Positions 1 through 10,646 are shown, counted from the first letter of the stretch. The stretch is DNA of 64,000 bases from Tubulanus polymorphus (GCF_964204645.1 NC_134032.1:10410275-10474274), one strand, 5' to 3'. A program made the numbers and translations. The notes: generated by a model from the sequence alone, not told the origin.

Positions 1-68
1 CAATTTGATTCAGCTAAACTTATCCGTCATGATGTGAAATACCGGTACCTGGTACTGTATATGTTATC

Positions 69-308
69 GTGTCTACGCTGAGATTACCTGATAAAATATA
101 TCATTTAAAAGTAGATTCAGAACTTGCAACTGAAACTGGCCGATGGGGGATGAAAATACGGAGAGATGATAGGATTTGTCCTCATTGCAACACGGCTCTA
201 GAGGACGAATTTCATTATTTCTCATGTTTTCCAGTCTAAGTTTTAAGGGCCAAATATATTGACAAAAGATTTTATGTGTATCCAAAACCAGTATAAATTC
301 TCCTCGCT
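69..308 (+). pseudogene. Decayed LINE reverse-transcriptase C-terminus
   Basis: Reading from 69, the plus strand gives a recognisable non-LTR retrotransposon ORF2 tail: a 'TLRLPDK' stretch, then ETGRW, then a zinc-knuckle-like CPHCN, EDEFHYF, and after an in-frame TAA at 237-239 the continuation RAKYIDKRFYVYP. The pattern C-x2-C-N, E-D-E-F/Y-H-F, R-x-K/R-Y-I is typical of the extreme C-terminus of many LINE polymerases. A second in-frame stop follows near 290, so the copy is dead. No 5' part is visible because the window starts here. The family (CR1, RTE or Jockey-like) cannot be told from this much. Confidence 0.6.
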
Positions 309-775
309 CTTGCATGCAGAAGAGAAACGTGTATTATTTTTTCTATTTTTGTCACTCATATTGTCAAAGACCTTCAGTTTTTCTTGTTGCTATGTACGGG
401 TGGTGCGACATCCGGGGATATGAAAATTTGAATTTATTCAGAAAGTCTTTGTTCTTTATTCTGTAAAATTGTGATGAAAGTGACCAAAATATTCACATGA
501 TTTACAAGTATTGGCGGATTTAGGACGGTATCTCTTGGTGTGAAACGTAGGATGAATAACTGTTGGGGGAAAACGGAATCTTGCAAACTAACTAAGCTTA
601 AGACTCTAGTAGTATAAATGATGCGTGTGTTTATGTACATCACTAAAATCTTTGTCGTTTTCTAAAAGTTTAATTTTCTACTAATATTTGTAAATACTTC
701 ATATAGTTTTTCTTCATGTACGATAGAAATGGTTGGAGTGTAAATAGATAATTCGTACTATTTCGCAAAGGAAAA
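309..775. other. Intergenic, no gene recognised
   Basis: This AT-rich stretch holds only short open frames with no family resemblance. It separates the LINE remnant from the duplicated GPCR unit that begins near 776. It may include the decayed 3' untranslated tail of the LINE. Confidence 0.4.
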
Positions 776-2950
776 CTGACAGGATTATTAATAGTTTTAT
801 GTATTCTGATGCAAGTAGTCCATCATTTCGTTAACGACAGCCATCCACGACATTATGCCCTCATATATATCTATGGATTGAAGGCCTAATAGATGGGAGT
901 AAAATGAACTCCACCGTGACGGATCGCGCGAACCGATTTGGCGGTTTAGCCTATGCTCGTCCGGCTCGCGAGTTTTTCTACACATATCTGTTTACGCCGA
1001 TTCTTTTCGGCGGAACTTTCGGGAACTTTTTCGTAGTCGCGGTGTTCATTAAGCAAAACGAGTGGAACAAACCCGGTGTCATCTATATGTTCTGTTTAGC
1101 TATAACAGACGGCTTATATTTGATGGCGTCCGGTCTTCCAGTTTGGCTTATATACGGTCTTCTGTCGATGTCTGGAGGCAGATATAGTATCGATGTTACT
1201 ATCCTCAGCCAAGCAAGTTGCAAAACATTAGGCATCGTACTTTTTTGGAGTTTAGGCGCGTCAGCGTTCATCACGATAACCATGACATTCGAACGCTTTT
1301 GCGCTATTCAATACCCGCTGCAAACATTGCGTGTAACGCAGAAGATGCGGGTCGTGTTTTTGTCGTGCGCCGGTTTGCTTTTCGCCTTACTCGAAGTCAG
1401 GCAAGCTTTCATATTTGAAGTAGCTCCCGCAACCAGCGGGAACCCTCATAAACTCCTCTGCACTGAAAACCGCTCGATTGATGATGAAATCTTGTTCTCA
1501 ATTCGCTATCTCTTATTAATTATAGGTTACTACGTTTTACCGTCGGTCCTACTTTTAGTGATAAACGCTCTGATATGTTTAGCTTTATTCCGAGCGCGTT
1601 GGTCGTCGCCATCTGACAACCGCGCATCTCTGAGCACCGGCGGCAAGCGACACGAAATATCTATCAGTATAACGCTGATGACTGTGGCTACGATGTTTAT
1701 CCTGTGCAATTTACCCATGATTTCTGGACTTTTCTACGGTTATTACGTGGTAAAAAACCCGCATTTGACAAGTCGTCGGGACAAAGCGAATCTTGGTGAA
1801 TTGTATTGGCTTTGTTCTAGCATACCATTCGTAAACAACGCCACAAACTTCCCTCTTTACGTCATCAGATTGTCCTATTTTCGCAGGCATTTGTGTGAAA
1901 TGTTCTGTTGTTTATGCCGCCGTTCAAAAAGAAAATGACAACTTGAATAAGAAAATCAAACTTTTCAAGATTTTCGTTAATTCATAAATTTCTGTTAAAT
2001 GCAGTCATCAATTTGATGTATGTAACTGCCGACTTCTGCCGTCTAAACCGTTAGATATCTAGACGATCGTGATTATTTAGCGAAATCTTGATGCCCGTTT
2101 TCCACGCATGGTGCATGTCCGCGGGTCAGGTGAAATTTTGTTTGTTCATTATCAAACATACATTTTCTTAATCTTGCGAGGAGAATAGGTGAAGTGTAGG
2201 CGATCAGTTATTTTAAGGATAATCTATCGATTATCCGATGATGGCTCAGATAGAATATTGACAGCTGAATTAAACCTTGGAGTAAAATAGCTCCAAACCA
2301 ATAGCTTTGTAAAATTGAAAAAGAAACTTGTAGAAAATAACGAATTCATTTGCCAGATCGTGGGTTTCGGCCAGCAGTGAGCGAGAAAATTTTATCAAAG
2401 TTTGCGGAAATTTGAGAAACTTGAGAAAGTTAAATTCTATAATCAACAGCCTTCCAGCAACACCATATCGTAATCATTTCGCTTTGCATTACGGTGATGC
2501 CCATGGCTCACAAGAAATAACGGGTCTTCTTTTCCAACACCGCGGTTACACCTCTGCGGTTAGAGTAATGCCCACATGCAATCTTGTACGAGCAAGAAAC
2601 CGTAAAAACGATGTTACGAGAAACACGTTTGTTCCAGTGTTCCCTGCGTCTGGGTTGCGCATAATGGGTCGATTCAAGCACTGGATAAAAGCATCGCGCC
2701 TTGACTGTTGTAATCATCTCCAAACGTTGGATGAAAATCAGATAGAACGATTATGGATATAACTGTTTATAAATCTACATAAATTTTATATTATCGTTAG
2801 TGCATTTCTTCACAGTTAACAAGTAAAAATAAGACAGCAGATTGAACTTTGAGATATGAAAATAATACGTGGGTTTTTTTATGGAGAACACAATACAGAA
2901 ATGCTTCTACTCTGTAGTACACTAATTTATGTATAGAAAAGATCATACTT
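776..2950. repeat. Duplicated segment, copy 1 (GPCR promoter, gene and 3' flank)
   Basis: Three blocks recur elsewhere. The 5' flank plus the first ~360 bases of the GPCR (776-1290) recur at 8641-9125. The block 2430-2960, starting ATAATCAACAGCCTTCCAGC, recurs from 9177. The block 2020-2370 recurs, without the gene, at about 11590-11780 and at 13990-14580 (around a LINE insertion). The copies are diverged by substitutions and small indels, so the duplications are not recent. The intergenic open frame at 2412-2762 lies inside the repeated 3' block; its frame is broken by an insertion in the second copy, so it is probably not coding. Confidence 0.7.
904..1938 (+). CDS. Class A (rhodopsin-like) GPCR, intronless, neuropeptide-receptor-like
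   Basis: The predicted protein has 344 residues with seven hydrophobic helices and most class A landmarks: GN at 40-41 (TM1), D69 in TM2, C106 at the top of TM3 paired with C186 in extracellular loop 2, E-R-F (130-132) in place of DRY, P213 in TM5, FILCNLP ending at P271 in TM6, and NFPLY (315-319) in place of NPxxY. The N-terminus carries an N-glycosylation sequon at N2 (NST). The tail is short, basic and cysteine-rich (C331, C335, C336, C338), fitting palmitoylation. It should sit in the plasma membrane and signal through a G protein. The overall look is of invertebrate peptide receptors, but the ligand cannot be inferred. The frame is one uninterrupted exon starting at the ATG after AGTAAA. 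A broken paralogue lies at 8748-9140. Confidence 0.88.
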   Translation: MNSTVTDRANRFGGLAYARPAREFFYTYLFTPILFGGTFGNFFVVAVFIKQNEWNKPGVIYMFCLAITDGLYLMASGLPVWLIYGLLSMSGGRYSIDVTILSQASCKTLGIVLFWSLGASAFITITMTFERFCAIQYPLQTLRVTQKMRVVFLSCAGLLFALLEVRQAFIFEVAPATSGNPHKLLCTENRSIDDEILFSIRYLLLIIGYYVLPSVLLLVINALICLALFRARWSSPSDNRASLSTGGKRHEISISITLMTVATMFILCNLPMISGLFYGYYVVKNPHLTSRRDKANLGELYWLCSSIPFVNNATNFPLYVIRLSYFRRHLCEMFCCLCRRSKRK

Positions 2951-3628
2951 GAGAAACTTGTTCATTTAAATTAATGAATCTAGTCAACGCAGATACAGGA
3001 ATTGTAGTTGTAATACCATTAAAACAAGCATATATAGAAAATTAATATACGAAATGTAATGATACTAAATATAACAATAATACAGATAATGGTCCTAACA
3101 AATTGCAATCATATAAATAATAATACAATGATGGATATCACAAGCTATTACGGTGTTATTGATACAAGTAGCTTTCTTTATCGGGGTAAAATTTGTAAAA
3201 GTTGTAAAGTCCGAATCAGTTAGACAAAATCGATTCGGCCCAGTGATGAACTACGGTTTGAACTTAGGGTCTACATAAATTTACTGTGTGATCAGTTTCA
3301 GAAAACTCTCAAAATCAATTCAATTTTTTCATTAATTCAGTTACATCTATTTGAAATCAAGCCATTTTCTGGAAGTGAGTCCAGATACATATTTAGTTTT
3401 AACCGCAACTTCACAGCCGAGAATTCGCTGTTTGTGTGGAGACACCCATCCCCGGTGGGCAGTACTTCGAAATATGGCTTGGCTGCGAATATTGACAAGA
3501 GTCGTTTCATTGGAATATAAAACTCTGAAAAAGATCAATTTTGCCGGCCCAGGATAGCTAGTGATAACGGATTATCGATTCAGAGCACCCCGCGCATCAT
3601 CCATGGCAAAACACAAGTTCTTGTTCAT

Positions 3629-4168
3629 TTATGACCCTAAAACGGCGCATTTCGTATTTCCTCCCGAGCATCTCAACTTCTTTCCAACCACGATCAAAAT
3701 TGAGCCCAAAAAAATCTGGGCCAAACAAGCCATGACCCCGACCCCTAGAAGCGGGTCGACGACGTGATGGGTAGCTGCGCTAGACCTGTCTTTCTGCGTG
3801 AGGAAGTCCGTATGAAGCACGTGTCCGAGAATCAGACTAAATAGATAGCATACGAAGAGCATACAGTTATAGACGGTAAGAGCAATTGCAGCGCCATAAA
3901 TACTTCTCGTAGACTTGCAGCATTTGTTCGACTTGACCGCGCAGGCGATCATTAGTGCAAACCCGATAGTTCCACACGGGATGTACGTCTGGTAGGCGAA
4001 GTTATACGACTTGACGTAGAGACCGATCTCGACTCCGAGATTGATCATGGCCAGCGCGATTATGATCTTGGCGACCATGCCAGTGATCTTGGCTGCGGTT
4101 TCGTCCAGTTTCGGTCCGCCGCCCTCGGCATCATCAACCTTAAAGCTGCTACAGTTCATGTTACCCAT
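3629..4168 (-). CDS. Four-helix membrane protein, paralogue 1 of 5 (unknown family)
   Basis: The protein has 179 residues: a short polar N-terminus (MGNMNCSS...), TM1 about 30-52, TM2 62-79, TM3 91-118 and TM4 137-162, with a short basic cytosolic tail. Signatures shared by all five paralogues are NLGVEIGLYV at the end of TM1, YQTYxPCGTI in TM2, LILGHVL after TM3 and VVDPLLGVGV entering TM4. The even number of helices and the absence of a signal peptide suggest both termini are cytosolic. The topology and size recall the MS4A/CD20-like group, but I see no diagnostic motif, so the family is left open. On the minus strand the ATG immediately follows an AG, and a strong donor (GTAAGTACATGTAC) lies upstream at 5641-5654, implying a 5' UTR intron. 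The coding region is almost identical to 10101-10646. Confidence 0.75.
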   Translation of the reverse strand: MGNMNCSSFKVDDAEGGGPKLDETAAKITGMVAKIIIALAMINLGVEIGLYVKSYNFAYQTYIPCGTIGFALMIACAVKSNKCCKSTRSIYGAAIALTVYNCMLFVCYLFSLILGHVLHTDFLTQKDRSSAATHHVVDPLLGVGVMACLAQIFLGSILIVVGKKLRCSGGNTKCAVLGS

Positions 4169-4442
4169 CTTTCAACTAGAAATACAATCATAAATCCAAC
4201 TTAAACATTATCATAATTAGTGATTGTTCCTTATTTTTCTAATAATTATAAATCATATACGATTAATTCAATTAAACTTTGAATAGAAGTGTCCAGGTGA
4301 ACATGTTTTAAAGTTTTCTTCCCTTGTGGCAACAGGCATCCAAATAAAATTTCATTTTCACCCACACACACGGTTTTCTACTACAATGTTTCATGATAAA
4401 TAATGTAAAATCAGGGGCAGAACCAGTGGGATAATTGTGAAG

Positions 4443-4625
4443 AAGTTGTCACATCCCAAAAGGGAACTTTAATGTCCGAAAAGGCGGTCACTTCCAAACC
4501 GAGGGGATAATCAAACCGTACACCTCTAGCTGTTCCTCGGAGACAAATTTTCTTACAGGTCCTGAACTTGTCACATCCCAAAAGACACGTTGATGTCCAA
4601 AAAGCAATATTAAGCGTACACTCGC
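4443..4625 (+). repeat. Dispersed repeat, two adjacent copies (TTGTCACATCCCAAAAG type)
   Basis: Two related blocks, 4443-4525 and 4564-4625, both contain a 'TTGTCACATCCCAAAAG' core followed by 'TGTCC(G/A)AAAA'. The first continues into GAGGGGATAATCAAACCGTACAC. The same block occurs inverted at 28275-28362 in an intron of the tetraspanin gene. Three copies in 64 kb suggest an interspersed family. No ends or target duplications are visible. Confidence 0.6.
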
Positions 4626-5654
4626 ACTGAAATGCACCAGCATTTTGCTTGTTGACAAATTGAAAAAGGACGCTAAAAACTTTGTTGGAATTTTACAAGT
4701 TTGAATATCCGTAGTCTAGCAAAAAAGTACAAATCTCATTTACTAATCATTGCGAACATTTTCGGGGGTTACATTTTCCCTCTTCGGGCATAGTGCATAG
4801 ACTTTGACATCACACTGGTATTTTATGTGAAAATAAGACAAAAGCTAATTACAAAGAATTTTGAAATACATAGTAATGAGAAACAATGAGAATAAAAGGT
4901 ATGATTGACGAAAGGTGTTACTTACTCAGCGACGAACCTTAACTTTATCGTTTTACAAGTCTCACAAGTCCCCTGGATTCGCTCCCGAAAATAGATATAC
5001 AGTAGTTGAGGTTTATCGATAAACTAATTCATAGGGTTTCTTCACCAGCAATTTATAGAATATTCTAGGGAAGGTGATGATTCAATACCTCCGGTAAATT
5101 GGTCATAAACTAATGCTGTTAGGTCAGTAACCGGACCGTGGTTAATTTTTGTCAGTCATATTATTCATGTCGTCATCTACTCGTGTTAATTGGCTATATA
5201 TCATAGGTACACAACAACGCAAAAATTAAACACTCCCGGCTTTTATTTGCCTAAACCGGTTATGGGTTTGAAAAGTAGACCGCCAATCTATTAATCAATT
5301 TCAGTGAGTCATCGATTTACGAACAAAGAATTGAAATTTAACTATAAATACACGCATGCCATACAATCCAACTCAATATTCAATCACTCAATAATCAATA
5401 TGGTACACCCAACACCACTGCGGGGGTCTTGGTTCCATGAATCCTAGTTATTGGCTTAACCCAGGAGTAATTGGTCTGATTACACTCCAAGGCTTAACGT
5501 AACTCCCTGCTACAGTTCTCTGTGATTTTAAGCCTAGCTTTAGGGAACGAGACAGGTTTATTTTCTCACCACTACCTCAGAACGTTCGCGAATACGAGCC
5601 AAGTCTTAAAAACTGCGAGTCCCCCTATTCCAAACCGATAGTACATGTACTTAC

Positions 5655-5720
5655 TTTTCAATCCCTCTGAATCCGGGTTTAAAAAAAAATGTCAACGCTG
5701 TATTCCACGGTGTTAAAGTA
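5655..5720 (-). other. Candidate 5' UTR exon of the 3629-4168 gene
   Basis: On the minus strand the sequence ends in an optimal donor GTAAGTACATGTAC (5641-5654). The same 14 bases form the donor upstream of paralogue 4 at 13425-13438. Splicing from here to the AG at 4169-4170 would place the ATG as the first bases of the second exon. The 5' end of the exon is not defined. Confidence 0.45.
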
Positions 5721-6738
5721 CTATATAATAATAATGTGTGGTTCGGTTTTACAACGTTTTCGCGTGGTCGTATCGAACAGAGCTGTGTGTATGTGAGTAC
5801 TTAGTCACGCAGGCCACAGGCGCGTACACGGAAGCTCCGTATACGATCCGTTGTTGCCAGAGTAACAACAGCTTATGGTGAAAACCTGTTTACTCGACAG
5901 CGGTCACCTTGAGTTTCATAGAAGTGGCGGCAAAATAAGCCATGGGAGCACTTTAGAAATTGTTAATTTTTAAAATAGTTTCTCACGGTGGCTGTTCTCT
6001 AGGTTGCCAATCCTTGGGATAACTTTGATACCCATGGAACCGGGCTATCAGCAAAATCAAAAATATTAAACAATGATTCCTATTTTGGTATCTGTTTATG
6101 TTCATGGAATGTCATATGGTAGTCTTAATAAAAGAAGAGAAATAATTGAAAACACGCCTATTCAATAAGAAATACAAATGATTTAACAAATGATTCGAAC
6201 AACGTTACAAATTGAATTCTATTTCATTTGGTAATATTTCATATGTCTGTCTACTGTCTATGTTTTATGCCATCATCTTATTATGGGTCCAATGTTTTAA
6301 TTTGTATAGATATTTTATGTAAAGGGCTGTAAATAAATGTTATCATAATTAACATCACTATAGTTTTTTGTTTTGAGAATAAGTATGCTAAAATTTATAT
6401 AATATAGCTAATCATTTTTTAATTGCTAGAATATAACGCGAATTGAAAACATTGAAATCATTTAAGAAATCGCACTTTTTGGATACATTTTGCATCTTTT
6501 TTCGCAGAGTAAAATGCGGAATGTGGTGGGAATGTGGAAGCCACCAAAAATTAATTTCAAAGGTATCAAACGGAAAAATATGGTAGCATCGGTGGTGTTT
6601 TATTGTTACGAGTAGATACCTGAGTTTTTATGAATTTCTACGAAGTTCCGAGGAAACACAGATCAGTGTTATGTCATAAGGTGCATTTACTTTTCAGTTT
6701 GCATTGAAATGATTTGCTTGAGTAACTATACACTGTTT
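5721..6738. other. Intergenic, no gene recognised
   Basis: The block near 5740-5925 (TTTACAACGTTTTCGCG ... GTCACCTTGAG) resembles 11090-11285, so it is another boundary piece of the duplicated array. The rest (5930-6738) is AT-rich and shows no gene. An AATAAA-containing AT-rich stretch at 6280-6350 could be an old LINE tail, but this is weak. Confidence 0.4.
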
Positions 6739-7326
6739 TTATTCCAAAGAGTCGACTTTATTGTGTCCGTGGCCGTTTAGGCGGCTTTGTTTTGTTGAGA
6801 TCAGTCGTCCTGAATTTCTTCTCAATTTCTTCCCAACCACGACTACTATCGCGCCCAAGAAAATCTGCGCCAGGCTGGAAACAACACCAGCTCCGAGTAG
6901 CGGGTCGACTACCTGATGAACGGACGGGTTGCTCCGTTCCGGATCCATAAACCAGCCTTTAGTGTTGATCAAAGCGTGGCCCAGAATCACCATCACGAGA
7001 TAAACGATAAACAGAATAACATTCTGAAAAATGATAATGATTCCATACGTGTATATCGATTTGAAAAAATCGTCGCGCATGTATTTCTTCAATCGATAGA
7101 TGATCGCAAATCCGTAACCGATACATCCACAGGGGATGTAAGTCTGATAGCAAAGGTTATACGACATAACGTAGAGACCGATCTCGACTCCGAGATTGAT
7201 TGTTGCCAGCACGACTATGATCACAGAAACCATGCAAGCTATCTGGGTAGCTGTTTCGTCTAATTTCACCCGTTCGGCATCAGCTTCATCGAATCTAGAA
7301 AAATTGCGGTTCATTTGGTTTCCCAT
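6739..7326 (-). CDS. Four-helix membrane protein, paralogue 2 of 5
   Basis: The start is set at the MGNQMN methionine (7324-7326), not 13 codons upstream, because MGN is the N-terminus of three of the four other paralogues and an AG directly precedes this ATG. That gives 195 residues. The four helices and the shared NLGVEIGLYV, YQTYIPCG, VILGHAL and VVDPLLGAGV motifs are present. The loop between TM3 and TM4 is longer than in paralogue 1 (NTKGWFMDPERS versus HTDFLTQKDRS). The tail extends about 25 residues past TM4 and is rich in basic and polar residues. A possible upstream donor is GTAAGT at 7625-7630. It is the most diverged member of the array and has no recognisable GPCR remnant beside it. 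Confidence 0.72.
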   Translation of the reverse strand: MGNQMNRNFSRFDEADAERVKLDETATQIACMVSVIIVVLATINLGVEIGLYVMSYNLCYQTYIPCGCIGYGFAIIYRLKKYMRDDFFKSIYTYGIIIIFQNVILFIVYLVMVILGHALINTKGWFMDPERSNPSVHQVVDPLLGAGVVSSLAQIFLGAIVVVVGKKLRRNSGRLISTKQSRLNGHGHNKVDSLE

Positions 7327-7630
7327 CTTCCGTCTAGAATTAAACATGATAAGCCAAAGTTCCATCGAGAACTATCTGTAACACAGGGACCGCAGGTTTA
7401 CACATAAGCACTTGCTACTCTATTCAAAAGGATGGCGTGGTGAGCGAGGTAAACCAGTAAGCATTCACATGAAAAAATATGACCCGTGCTAATAGTTGGC
7501 ACGGTCCAAATCTAGCCCACATCAAACAGGTACGGGCCCATTTAGCGCCAGTGTGAAAATAGGTGCAGCCCTCAGCCACGGACCAATTATCGACTGTAGT
7601 TTCTTTTCACCCAACGTAAACTTTACTTAC

Positions 7631-7690
7631 CCTATACTCGTTTCTCTGCACTCTCTAATTATGTTGGGCTTCCGAAATTATGATTAGGTA
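7631..7690 (-). other. Candidate 5' UTR exon of the 6739-7326 gene
   Basis: The minus strand reads ...GAGTATAGG followed by GTAAGTAAAG at 7621-7630, a good donor 304 bases upstream of the AG that precedes the start codon. Its sequence does not obviously match the other paralogues' donor regions, so support is weaker than for the 13439 and 15893 exons. Confidence 0.3.
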
Positions 7691-8399
7691 TATATTCGAG
7701 AGGTATATATCAGTATCAAACGAATGTAAACTGCGTAGATATTGAAATCAATAATCCTTGTATGCCTGATGTAAAACGTATATATCTGAAATAGCTTGAT
7801 AAGGTCACCTTGAAGTAACCTATGGTACACGGAAATAATGTCATGTTCGATATCTAATCAGTCGAGTCGTGTGGGGTAGTGTGATCCAAGTTCCCAACAA
7901 ATATATCTTCCGCGTCTTGACCTGTGTCAGCATATGCGCATTTTACCCTGGCTAGCTTTAGGTCGATTTGCACATCTAGAAATAGGATTCCGTGAATTCC
8001 CAAAGATTCCACCATTCCGTTTTTAACAATACAGACAGTGTTGTGAGGCATCTCGGGATTTACATTCGGGCGATGACTAAGAACACAGTGATTTTATCGA
8101 CGAGAAATCGTATTTCAAATGGTATTAGTTTATGAACTTTTAAGTTGAGAAGAATGTCAAAAATACTTTCAAATAGGCTAGATGCACGTGATTTGCTATG
8201 AACATATTTAGATTTACAATCCATTGGAAGTAGAATTAATGTACTATCGTCACAAGGGACGTTCATTGAGGAAGTAATTTAAGGGTTTCGACTGGGTATA
8301 TTCAAACCCCCAGAAAACAACTGGCTTATTAAATGATTATATCTTAATCAAGCTGTTATCATAGTTTACTTTGATTGCATTTTGTGTGTTAAGGGTTGA
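7691..8399. other. Intergenic, only unrecognised short frames
   Basis: Two adjacent minus-strand open frames (7854-8051 and 8060-8266) show no recognisable domain. They could be pieces of a degraded element. A GTCACCTTGA string at 7804-7813 matches the boundary string seen at 5906 and 11275, so part of the stretch belongs to the duplicated array. Confidence 0.35.
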
Positions 8400-8605
8400 C
8401 TGTGAGCATATTATTTTCTTTATTGCATTTCTCTTTTTTTCTTTTCTCTTTTGAGGGGCCTGTTTTATACAAACTATTCCTTAGTTTCTACAGGCCCCTC
8501 CAGGTCTAATTTACTGTATTTTGTATTATGCTTTGTACACTATGCTGTAAATTATATTTGAAAAATAAAGTGTTCAAATCAAAATCAAATCAAAAAATCA
8601 AATAG
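8400..8605 (+). mobile_element. LINE 3' end with stem-loop and CAAAT-repeat tail
   Basis: A perfect 11-base inverted repeat (GAGGGGCCTGT at 8453-8463, ACAGGCCCCTC at 8490-8500) is followed by a T-rich 3' region, AATAAAG at 8563-8569, and a simple-repeat tail of CAAAATCAAATCAAA units (8575-8604). A 3' hairpin plus a short-unit tail is characteristic of 5'-truncated non-LTR elements of the CR1/L2 type. No coding part is left. The insertion sits just upstream of the duplicated GPCR pseudogene copy, which resumes at 8641. Confidence 0.6.
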
Positions 8606-8640
8606 TCTTTGGATTGCTTATAGATGACGCTGTTACCGAC

Positions 8641-9680
8641 AGGATTTACAATAAATCTGTGTATTCTGATGTACGTAGTCCATCAGATCGGTAACGACAT
8701 CCATCAACGACCCTACCCTCATATATCTTTGGATTGAAAGGAGGATGATGAACTCGACAGTGATTCGTGCGAACCGATTTGGCGGTTTAGCCTATGCTCG
8801 TCCGGCCCGCAAATTTGTCTTCACCTATTAGTTTACGCCGATTCTGTTAAGAGGAACTGTCGGTAAAATCTTTCCTAGTCGCGGTGTTCATTAGACGCAA
8901 CGAGTGGAACAAATCCGGCGTCATCTTCATGTTCTGTCTAGCTATAACAGATGGATTGTAAATGATGACTATGGGTGTTCATACCCGGCTTATATACATC
9001 TGCCGGGGACAGAGATATAGTATCGACATAACTGTTCGAAGCCAAGCAGGATGCAAACTATAAGCCGTCATACTTTTTTTGAGTTAAGGCGCGTCAGCGT
9101 TCCTCGCGATAGCCATGGCAGCTTTGTCAGCTTTCACGGTCATGTGACGCGAACTTGAAAAATCGTTGGATCTTATAATCAACAGCCTTCCAGCAACACT
9201 ATATCTTAATCATTTCGCTTTGCATTACGGTAATGCCCATGGCTACACAAGGAATCACGGGTATTCTTTTCCAACATTGTGGTAACCACCTCTTCGATTA
9301 GAGTGATGACCACATGCAATCACATACGAGCTGGACCGGGGCGTCTAACCTTGACCGTAAAAACCTCCTACCCTTTGTTGCAGAAGAAGATTGAATAACT
9401 TTTAGAATAACCTCTTTTAAAATTCTATATATGTTTAGAATAATTTATTTCGTTTATTAACCCATTTCTTCTCAATAACACGTAAAAACAACATAAGCAG
9501 ATAACTTTTGAAATCCTAAATCAATACACATGTAATGGGATTCATTCACTGAACACGATTACAAAAATGCCTCGTTTTGTACACAAAATATATAAATGAT
9601 TGTTTTAGAACATGTTATTTCTATGAATGAAATTTTAAAACAACGCAGATATCATAGTTATACTAACATGAATAAATGAA
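8641..9680. repeat. Duplicated segment, copy 2 (with internal deletion)
   Basis: This aligns with 776-1290 and then, after a junction near 9150, with 2430-2960. The missing middle corresponds to GPCR helix 4 to the C-terminus plus about 500 bases of 3' flank. The order and orientation relative to the adjacent four-helix gene are the same as in copy 1. Confidence 0.7.
8748..9140 (+). pseudogene. Truncated GPCR pseudogene (paralogue of 904-1938)
   Basis: The sequence from ATGAACTCGACAG follows the intact receptor through its N-terminus (AYARPARxF) into TM1, where an in-frame TAG (8829-8831) replaces a leucine codon. Later there are frame changes, for example around GGTAAAATCTTTCC. Similarity runs to the TM3 region (GCGTCAGCGTTCCTCGCGATAGCCATG), just before the E-R-F motif would appear, and is then lost at the deletion junction. 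The gene is therefore non-functional. Confidence 0.8.
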
Positions 9681-10100
9681 CGTATGTACCTAAATGATAA
9701 TGACAAAAATAAAATAATAGATATAGCAGGAAAGCAGCAATAGTTGATTTTCTGCATTAATAATGACCTTGCTCTGATTGCGAATTTTTTGTCCACAAGT
9801 GTGATTCCGCTATTTTGTTCGCACTGCGCATTCTTTTTGCAGTGATTTACAAAACTGGACGTACAGGAAAGTCAAAGCCACGTCAAAATGATGAATCGAT
9901 GACATCTATAAATTTGCGAACCGTTTATCTAATACTTGAACCTGAGAATATTGGACCGGGAGTGAGTTTAGTCATTCGACTGAAAAACGTTAAAACCATT
10001 ACCGGCCCAGAATACTTGATGAACAAATGCCATCATTATTTTCTACGCGTTACTTCATCATCACCATCATCAAACCAACGCTGCCGAAATATAAGTATTT

Positions 10101-10646
10101 TTAAAAAGGTTTCTTAATTTCGAGGCATTTCGTATTTCCTCCTGAGCATCTCAACTTCTTTCCAACCACGATCAAAATCGAGCCCAAACAAATCTGGGCC
10201 AAACAAGCCACGACCCCGACTCCTAGAAGCGGGTCGACGACGTGATGGGTAGCTGCGCTAGACCTATCTTTCTGCGTGAGGAAGTCCGTATGAAGCACGT
10301 GTCCGAGAATCAGACTAAAAAGATAGCATACGAAGAGCATACAGTTATAGACGGTAAGAGCAATTGCAGCGCCATAAATACTTCTCGTAGACTTGCAGCA
10401 ATTGCTCGACTTGACAGCGCAGGCGATCGTTAGTGCAAACCCGATAGTTCCACACGGGATGTACGTCTGGTAGGCGAAGTTATACGACTTGACGTAGAGA
10501 CCGATCTCGACTCCGAGATTGATCATGGCCAGCGCGATTATGACCTTGGCGACCATGCCAGTGATCTTGGCTGCGGTTTCGTCCAGTTTAGGCCCGCCAT
10601 CTTCGACATCATCAACCTTACATCCATTACAGTTTCTGTTACCCAT
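10101..10646 (-). CDS. Four-helix membrane protein, paralogue 3 of 5
   Basis: The protein has 181 residues and differs from paralogue 1 at only a handful of positions, mostly in the N-terminal 20 residues and the last few (…NTKCLEIKKPF versus …NTKCAVLGS). Helices and motifs are as in paralogue 1. The near-identity is confined to about 10128-10640; both flanks are strongly diverged, which suggests gene conversion between the two copies. The AG that abuts the start codon in the other four paralogues is AT here, so splicing, if it happens, must use another acceptor such as TTTAG nine bases upstream of the ATG. The frame is intact. Confidence 0.72.
   Translation of the reverse strand: MGNRNCNGCKVDDVEDGGPKLDETAAKITGMVAKVIIALAMINLGVEIGLYVKSYNFAYQTYIPCGTIGFALTIACAVKSSNCCKSTRSIYGAAIALTVYNCMLFVCYLFSLILGHVLHTDFLTQKDRSSAATHHVVDPLLGVGVVACLAQICLGSILIVVGKKLRCSGGNTKCLEIKKPF

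Noticed and set aside
2412-2762. 116-codon plus-strand open frame downstream of the first GPCR
   Set aside because: The duplicated copy at 9180-9400 carries a frame-breaking insertion (GGCTCACAAG versus GGCTACACAAG), so the frame is not conserved.
6241-6350. Possible LINE 3' tail with AATAAA
   Set aside because: Only AT-rich composition and one hexamer support it; no hairpin, tail repeat or coding remnant.
7854-8266. Two adjacent minus-strand open frames, possibly a retroelement protease
   Set aside because: No catalytic motif could be identified; reported only as unrecognised spacer.
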